64,000 bases of DNA from Vulcanimicrobiota bacterium (lineage in GTDB: Bacteria > Pseudomonadota > Gammaproteobacteria > Xanthomonadales > Rhodanobacteraceae). A model generated the notes under the pieces. It was not told the origin of the DNA. It was given only the letters and a program-made list of their open reading frames with translations, and did not search any database. The translations under genes were made by a program, and so were the position numbers. Shown here one piece after another: positions 59,280 through 64,000 of the stretch. The stretch lies in NCBI GenBank assembly GCA_903970555.1, contig CAJCJD010000076.1, positions 1 through 64,000 on the forward strand. Reading direction: 5' to 3'. How positions within the stretch are numbered: the first letter of the stretch is position 1; the number at the start of each line of letters is the position of its first letter.

Positions 59280-61502
59280 GTGCGCAAACACATCCTCGGC
59301 CTATGGTTTGCCGGTCTTGGCACACTCCTGCCCGTGCCCGGGGCGTTCGGTGCGGATGCGCCTGCCTTTGATGTGCGACCTGAGCAGGCGGTCATCGAGC
59401 GTTTGATGCCGCGACAGGCTTCGCAATTCGAGCTGGCGCCCATCGCCGCCAAGGCTGGGCATGAGCGCTTCCGCATCTCCCGCGCGGACAGCCACATCAA
59501 GGTTGAGGGCAGCACCCCAAGCGCCCTGCTCTTCGGCGTGAACTGGTACTTGAAGTACGTCGCCCATGTGCAGATTTCGCCCAATGGCGATCGGCTTGGC
59601 TTGGCTGCCTTCCCGTTGCCGGACCATGTGATCGAGAGGGAAACCCCATACGCCTATCGCTATGCCTTGAACCAGAATGTCGATGGCTACACCGCGGCGT
59701 ATTGGGATTGGCAGCGCTGGCAACGCGAGATCGATGTACTGGCGCTGTCGGGCATCAACGCCATGATTGTCGAACGCGGCATGGACACCGTGCTGTACCA
59801 GACATTTCGCGACGTCGGCTATTCGGATAGCGAGATTCGCGGCTGGATCACTCAGCCGGCTCACCAGAACTGGCAATTGATGGGCAACCTATGCTGCTTC
59901 AATGGCCCCATCAGCAGCGCCTTGATGCAAAAGCGCGCGGCCTCTGCGCAAAAGATCGTGGCGCGTCTACGCGAACTTGGTATCACGCCGGTATTGCCCG
60001 GTTTCTACGGCATCGTGCCGGCCGATTTCCACAAGAAATTTCCACGTGCGCACGTCGTGCCACAGGGCGAATGGGCGGGCTTCACGCGCCCAGGTTGGCT
60101 CGATCCGCGCGACCCAATGTTTGCCAAACTTGCCGCCGCGTTCTATCGCCATCAACGCGAGCTGTTCGGCGACAGCAGCATCTACGACATGGAAGTGTTC
60201 CAGGAAGGTGGCGACTCCGGCGACGTGCCCATTCCCGAAGCCGCCCGCGATGTGCAGAACGCATTGCTCGCCGCGCACCCCGGCGCAAACTGGATGATGC
60301 TGGCCTGGCAAGGCAATCCACGACAGGATCTGCTTGCCGGCGTCGACCGACAGCATTTGTTGATCATCGATATTGATCACGATCGCGTGCCACGCGACAA
60401 CCGGCAAAAGGATTTTCAGAACGCGCCCTTCCTGTTTGGCGGCATTTGGGAGTTCGGTGGCCGCACGACGCTCGGCGCCAATGTCGACAACATCACCCAG
60501 CGACTGCAACGCCTTGGCCGCACAAACAGCAATATGGTCGGTACCGCTGTATTTACCGAAGGCATGGACACCAATCCGTTCGCCTTCGACCTGTTCACGG
60601 AGATGGCCTGGCGCACGGATGCTATCGATCCCGCGTCATGGACTGCCGACTATGTACTGCGCCGATACGGCGCACCCGACTCACACGCGTTAGCCGCCTG
60701 GAATGTGCTGCTGAAGACGGCCTACAACATCCACATCGACAACGTCGTCTTCAATAGCGAGCGCGATGCCGCACAAGAATCGCTGTTCGACGCGCAACCC
60801 AGCCTCACCGTAAACCGCGCCTCCAACTGGTCGCCCGAAGCCATGCGCTACAGCGCCGGTGCTTTCAAACAGGCGCTGCCCGAAATGTTGCAGGTAGCGC
60901 CCGCGTTGCGTGGCACTGAAACCTATCAATACGATCTTGTGGATATTGCACGCCAGACACTAGCCAACGAAAGCCGGCTTCTCCTGCCGCAAATCAAGCT
61001 GGCTTACGATAATAAGGACCGTCCACACTTCGAGTCGCTAACGCAGCGTTGGTTGAAGCTGATGGATTTGCAGGATCAGCTACTGGCCACCGATCGGTTC
61101 TTTCTCGTCGGCACATGGCTGTCGCACGTCCAACCCTGGGCGACGACAGCCGACGAACGCAGCCGACTCGATTACGATGCGCGCTCGATCCTCACCACCT
61201 GGGGCGATCGCAAAGCCAGCGAAGGGGCTGACCTGCATGACTACGGCAACAAGGATTGGGCAGGCCTGACGCATGACTACTACCGTCTACGCTGGCAGAC
61301 CTACTTCCACTCCCTGGACGACGCATTGCGCACGGGTACAGTGCCGAAGCCCATTGACTGGTTCGCCGTGGGCGATACCTGGAACCACGGCACGCAATCG
61401 TATTCCGACCAACCCCGCGGCGATGCCTATGAGATTGCCGCGCGCGTGGCTCAGACGTTGAAAGAGGTCTCGGCATCCACGGCGATTCGGTCTTCGCCTT
61501 GA
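59280..61502 (+). CDS. Alpha-N-acetylglucosaminidase (GH89, NAGLU-like)
   Basis: 740 residues from a GTG at 59280, fixed by GGAG seven bases upstream; the peptide begins with a signal sequence (VRKHILGLWFAGLGTLLPVP, cleaved near FGAD). The tripartite NAGLU plan is present: N-terminal alpha/beta domain (FRISRADSHIKVEGSTPSAL), TIM-barrel domain (YRYALNQNVDGYTAAYWDWQ, SIYDMEVFQEGGDSGD near 300, AVFTEGMDTNPFAFDLFTEM near 427; the two Glu are the likely acid and nucleophile) and C-terminal helical domain (MRYSAGAFKQALPEMLQVAP). These enzymes remove terminal N-acetylglucosamine from glycans. The bacterial substrate is unknown. No other glycosidase is adjacent. Confidence 0.93.
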   Translation: MRKHILGLWFAGLGTLLPVPGAFGADAPAFDVRPEQAVIERLMPRQASQFELAPIAAKAGHERFRISRADSHIKVEGSTPSALLFGVNWYLKYVAHVQISPNGDRLGLAAFPLPDHVIERETPYAYRYALNQNVDGYTAAYWDWQRWQREIDVLALSGINAMIVERGMDTVLYQTFRDVGYSDSEIRGWITQPAHQNWQLMGNLCCFNGPISSALMQKRAASAQKIVARLRELGITPVLPGFYGIVPADFHKKFPRAHVVPQGEWAGFTRPGWLDPRDPMFAKLAAAFYRHQRELFGDSSIYDMEVFQEGGDSGDVPIPEAARDVQNALLAAHPGANWMMLAWQGNPRQDLLAGVDRQHLLIIDIDHDRVPRDNRQKDFQNAPFLFGGIWEFGGRTTLGANVDNITQRLQRLGRTNSNMVGTAVFTEGMDTNPFAFDLFTEMAWRTDAIDPASWTADYVLRRYGAPDSHALAAWNVLLKTAYNIHIDNVVFNSERDAAQESLFDAQPSLTVNRASNWSPEAMRYSAGAFKQALPEMLQVAPALRGTETYQYDLVDIARQTLANESRLLLPQIKLAYDNKDRPHFESLTQRWLKLMDLQDQLLATDRFFLVGTWLSHVQPWATTADERSRLDYDARSILTTWGDRKASEGADLHDYGNKDWAGLTHDYYRLRWQTYFHSLDDALRTGTVPKPIDWFAVGDTWNHGTQSYSDQPRGDAYEIAARVAQTLKEVSASTAIRSSP

Positions 61503-61697
61503 CGACAGCTGGTGCCAGGCAGGCCAAAGAGCATGACCAATGGGGCGTAGCGGCTAAAAACCCCGCAAATTCGAGACATCGCCGCCCGATTGAAGTTTTG
61601 CCCGGCCCCGCCGATACCCTCTACGGGCTCCGCTATGTAGGGCCCAGTGGTGAATTCAGGACCGCCTAGCCATGGCGGCTGTTGCCCGGAGACCCGC

Positions 61698-62315
61698 ATG
61701 ATCAGCACTCGGCCAAATCTCGCCTATCTGAAAGCTGCCTGGGCGGCACACGCCAGCATCAGTGCCGAGAATTGCCGGCAGAGTTATGACGAAGCGGGGA
61801 TCACCTTCGAACGCGTCAACCACTCCTGGATCGTGTGCAAGAACGACACACAGGTCTCCACCATGCCGCTGCGCTACACCCGGCAGGATCTGCGCATGGG
61901 CTTTCTGGGCCGCATTGAAATGGAAGCGCGCAAGGCCGCTGCCGAGATCGAAGCCGTGTTGCTTCGCGACCTCGACCTGCCCGATGACCACACGATCATC
62001 GTGGAGCTTGAGCAATCCATGCGCCAACTGCGCCGCAATGGCAGTCGTGCCCTGACCATATTGATCGGACCGGCAGCACTCGCCGATGTGCCCGTACAAA
62101 TCTACGTGGAAATGCACGCCTTCCTGGATGCCCCCCGGGCATGCCTCTACGCGCATCAAAACGATACGGAAGGTCACGCCGGTATGGAGGATCTTCTGGC
62201 GAATGCCTCCAAGCGTCAGCGTCGTCCACGCGCCGGCACCTACACGGAACTTGCCGAGCTCGTTGCGACAACGCTTAATGCGGCCATCAGCTCGTCACGC
62301 TCAATGGCTGCCTAA
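61698..62315 (+). CDS. Hypothetical cytoplasmic protein
   Basis: 205 residues from the ATG at 61698, with GGAG eight bases upstream. Mostly polar, no signal peptide and no membrane helix. It looks like a mixed alpha/beta protein: a helical start (LAYLKAAWAAHASISAENCR), then ITFERVNHSWIVCKNDTQVS, helical MEARKAAAEIEAVLLRDLD, a beta-rich middle (ALTILIGPAALADVPVQIYV) and a basic tail (KRQRRPRAG). No family recognised. About 195 bp of unassigned sequence separates it from the GH89 gene. Confidence 0.72.
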   Translation: MISTRPNLAYLKAAWAAHASISAENCRQSYDEAGITFERVNHSWIVCKNDTQVSTMPLRYTRQDLRMGFLGRIEMEARKAAAEIEAVLLRDLDLPDDHTIIVELEQSMRQLRRNGSRALTILIGPAALADVPVQIYVEMHAFLDAPRACLYAHQNDTEGHAGMEDLLANASKRQRRPRAGTYTELAELVATTLNAAISSSRSMAA

Positions 62316-62532
62316 GCGCATCGGCGAGACCGCAGACGCATCACGTTCGTTTTGCCAGCCGCCGAAAGACCATTTGGCTGCATGCCCTCGGCATGAAAAA
62401 CGGCAACGACTGACCATCGCAAAATCGGGCGCCCCTTGAAGCAACCAAACCATTACCTCTGCTGACGAAAAAGTTGTACGGTCGTGGCCGTCGTTCGGAA
62501 CCCACGTTCACAACGTCAGCATTGGAGCGTTT

Positions 62533-63111
62533 ATGTTCCCCACAGCAAGGCTCGAAGCGTTCTGCGACGCCATCATCGCAGTGGTGATCACCATCATGGT
62601 GCTGGATCTTCGCGTTCATACCAATGAAACGCCATCGGATCTGAAACAACTCGCACCGATCTTCATTGCGTACATCATTAGTTTCATTTTCCTGGCCATC
62701 TGTTGGATCAACCATCACTCGATCCTTAGCCGCGTGCATGCCGTCGATCGGCATACGCTGTGGCTCAATGTGCAGTGGCTGTTCTGGATTTCGCTATTCC
62801 CATTCGCAACCTCATGTGTCGGCGCCAGCCATGTCGCCGATTGGGCCGTTTCGATTTACGCGGCGCTGCAAGCGGCGATGTCGCTGTCCTATCGGTGGCT
62901 GGTCTATCGGGTTACAGGCAAGGCCGAGAGCATGGGATTTAGCGCAAGGCTATGGCAATCGGAATCTCGCCGTAACGCGATCGCTGTGGGCATCTATCTA
63001 GTCGCTGCACTGCTTGCGTTTCTATCCACTAGCGCTGCGCTGGTGTTGATCATCGGCTCTGGCCTGAGCTATTTCATGCCAAACCGCCATACAGGCTCCG
63101 TGGCCGAGTAA
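62533..63111 (+). CDS. TMEM175-type potassium channel homologue (DUF1211)
   Basis: 192 residues. The first helix carries RLEAFCDAIIAVVITIMVLD, the R-x-x-AF-x-D form of the bacterial TMEM175 motif, followed by five more hydrophobic helices (IFIAYIISFIFLAICWINHH, LWLNVQWLFWISLFPFATSC and others). GGAG is six bases before the ATG. Compared with the homologue at 44.8-45.4 kb it is shorter and lacks the N-terminal extension. The family forms K+-leak channels; here function is by homology. It precedes a bestrophin gene on the same strand by 77 bp. Confidence 0.85.
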   Translation: MFPTARLEAFCDAIIAVVITIMVLDLRVHTNETPSDLKQLAPIFIAYIISFIFLAICWINHHSILSRVHAVDRHTLWLNVQWLFWISLFPFATSCVGASHVADWAVSIYAALQAAMSLSYRWLVYRVTGKAESMGFSARLWQSESRRNAIAVGIYLVAALLAFLSTSAALVLIIGSGLSYFMPNRHTGSVAE

Positions 63112-63188
63112 ATGGCTATGATGCAGGCCTATCGGGTGTCGGCTCGCCTCGGCCGACCTTTTAACGACGCACTCTCGACGCTGCCGCC

Positions 63189-64000
63189 ATGATCGTACGC
63201 CCACGCCCCAACTGGTTCCGCATGCTTTTTATCGTCCGAGGATCGGTGTTGCCCGCGATCCTGCCGCAACTGCTTATCACCTTGGCGTTTGCTTTATTGG
63301 TTACCGCTTTTCACGGCTACGTCTTTGTGTGGAAGGTTTCGTTGACGTTCGTGCCTTTCTCGCTGATCGGCCTGACCCTCGCTATTTTTCTCGGCTTCCG
63401 CAACAACACCAGCTATGCACGTTATTGGGAGGCGCGCGTGCTATGGGGCGAGGTGCTGAATGACACGCGCTCGCTGGTGCGGCAATCGCTCACCCTGGTG
63501 GACTCGGCATCGTCCAATGCGGTATTCGCGCATCGCCTGATCGCCTTCGTTCACGCCTTGCGTCATCAACTTCGCGGCACAAACCCCGATGCCGATCTCG
63601 CACGATGGCTCTCCGAAAATGACCGCGCTCGCCTGAAGGGCACGCGTTACAAGCCCTCCACGATTTTGCTGCTGGCCGGCGAATGGCTGCGCGACCAGCG
63701 CGAGCAAGGCAAGCTCGCCCCACCGCTGGCGCAGGCGATGGAAGTGCATATGGGTCATCTCAGCGACGCGCTGGGTGGATGCGAGCGGATCGCCGGCACG
63801 CCCATTCCTTTCACCTACGCCGTGATCATTCATCGCACGGTGTATCTGTATTGCTTGCTTCTGCCGTTCGGCTTGGTCGATTCAATCGGCGCCATGACAC
63901 CGTTGGTCGTTACCTTTATCGCCTATACGTTCTTCGCCCTTGAGGCGCTTAGCTCCGAAATCGAGGAGCCGTTTGGCATGGAGCCCAACGATCTACCGCT
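63189..64000 (+). CDS. Bestrophin-family (YneE/RFP-TM) membrane protein, 5' part
   Basis: An open frame from the ATG at 63189 to the window end (270 codons, truncated). It begins MIVRPRPNWFRMLFIVRGSV and shows two early helices, then the bestrophin core GFRNNTSYARYWEARVLWGE, a long cytoplasmic region, and IPFTYAVIIHRTVYLYCLLL with PFGLVDSIGAMTPLVV, followed by EIEEPFGMEPNDLP, the calcium-clasp equivalent of this family. Bacterial bestrophins are pentameric ion channels. The ribosome site is weak, so the exact start is less certain than the family. It follows the TMEM175-like gene and may form an operon with it. Confidence 0.9.
   Translation, partial: MIVRPRPNWFRMLFIVRGSVLPAILPQLLITLAFALLVTAFHGYVFVWKVSLTFVPFSLIGLTLAIFLGFRNNTSYARYWEARVLWGEVLNDTRSLVRQSLTLVDSASSNAVFAHRLIAFVHALRHQLRGTNPDADLARWLSENDRARLKGTRYKPSTILLLAGEWLRDQREQGKLAPPLAQAMEVHMGHLSDALGGCERIAGTPIPFTYAVIIHRTVYLYCLLLPFGLVDSIGAMTPLVVTFIAYTFFALEALSSEIEEPFGMEPNDLP

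Noticed and set aside
1-64000. CRISPR arrays, prophage, insertion sequences, integrases
   Set aside because: No regularly spaced repeats, transposase, integrase or phage structural genes were found; the only repeats are intergenic palindromes.

Overview
The window is a GC-rich (about 60%), gene-dense stretch of a Gram-negative chromosome. Gene content points to a gammaproteobacterium of the Lysobacterales/Xanthomonadales, perhaps a Rhodanobacteraceae member such as Dyella, Luteibacter or Rhodanobacter. The pointers are a class I fructose-bisphosphate aldolase next to pyruvate kinase, a birA-coaX-SPOR cluster, a PepSY-PhoP-PhoQ operon, a KirBac channel and intergenic palindromes of the type scattered through these genomes. 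This placement is inferred from gene content, not from a search. No prophage, insertion sequence, CRISPR array or integrase was seen; the DNA reads as core chromosome with a few accessory operons.

Layout. 1-1.5 kb: end of purC and three small membrane-protein genes in one operon. 1.5-11.2 kb: central carbon genes (transketolase, class I aldolase, pyruvate kinase, GAPDH) mixed with an outer-membrane barrel protein, a secreted TonB-C-domain protein, an S1/P1 nuclease, OsmC and thiol peroxidase. 11.2-15.9 kb: tyrosine/homogentisate catabolism (fumarylacetoacetate hydrolase, hmgA, hpd) with a divergent MarR regulator whose probable operator lies inside the hpd promoter. 16-22.4 kb: a POT peptide transporter, tryptophan 2,3-dioxygenase and a three-gene 2-oxo-acid dehydrogenase operon (E1 alpha, E1 beta, E2). 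22.5-28 kb: a LysR gene and a minus-strand operon of a formaldehyde-activating-enzyme (Fae) homologue, aldo/keto reductase, succinate-semialdehyde-type dehydrogenase and a frameshifted MFS transporter. 28-31 kb: a CpxA/CpxR pair divergent from a CpxP/Spy-like gene, with a consensus-matching CpxR box between them.

31-41 kb: AhpD-like protein and AraC regulator, Pit phosphate transporter, a histidine-rich small protein, a BON protein, tryptophanyl-tRNA synthetase with a C-terminal extension, arginase, tRNA-Thr(UGU), and SPOR/coaX/birA. 41-47 kb: PhoQ, PhoP, PepSY, DusA, a TMEM175-type channel, Fpr and a RIO-like kinase. 47-54 kb: DUF456, a DUF885 metallopeptidase-like protein, a hemolysin III-type protein, a candidate untranslated transcript ending in a strong terminator, TonB, and a cysteine-dioxygenase-like cupin paired with a FAD protein. 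54-64 kb: cardiolipin synthase, nicotinamidase, a CPXCG protein, a HAD phosphatase, a KirBac channel, a YciI/DGPF protein, a GH89 alpha-N-acetylglucosaminidase, an unrecognised protein, a second TMEM175-type channel and a truncated bestrophin.

Strongest leads: the Fae operon in an organism not expected to use methanopterin; the operator-in-promoter design at hpd/marR; the CpxR box; three potassium-channel homologues plus a bestrophin within about 20 kb; the extended TrpS; and the orphan terminator near 50.6 kb.
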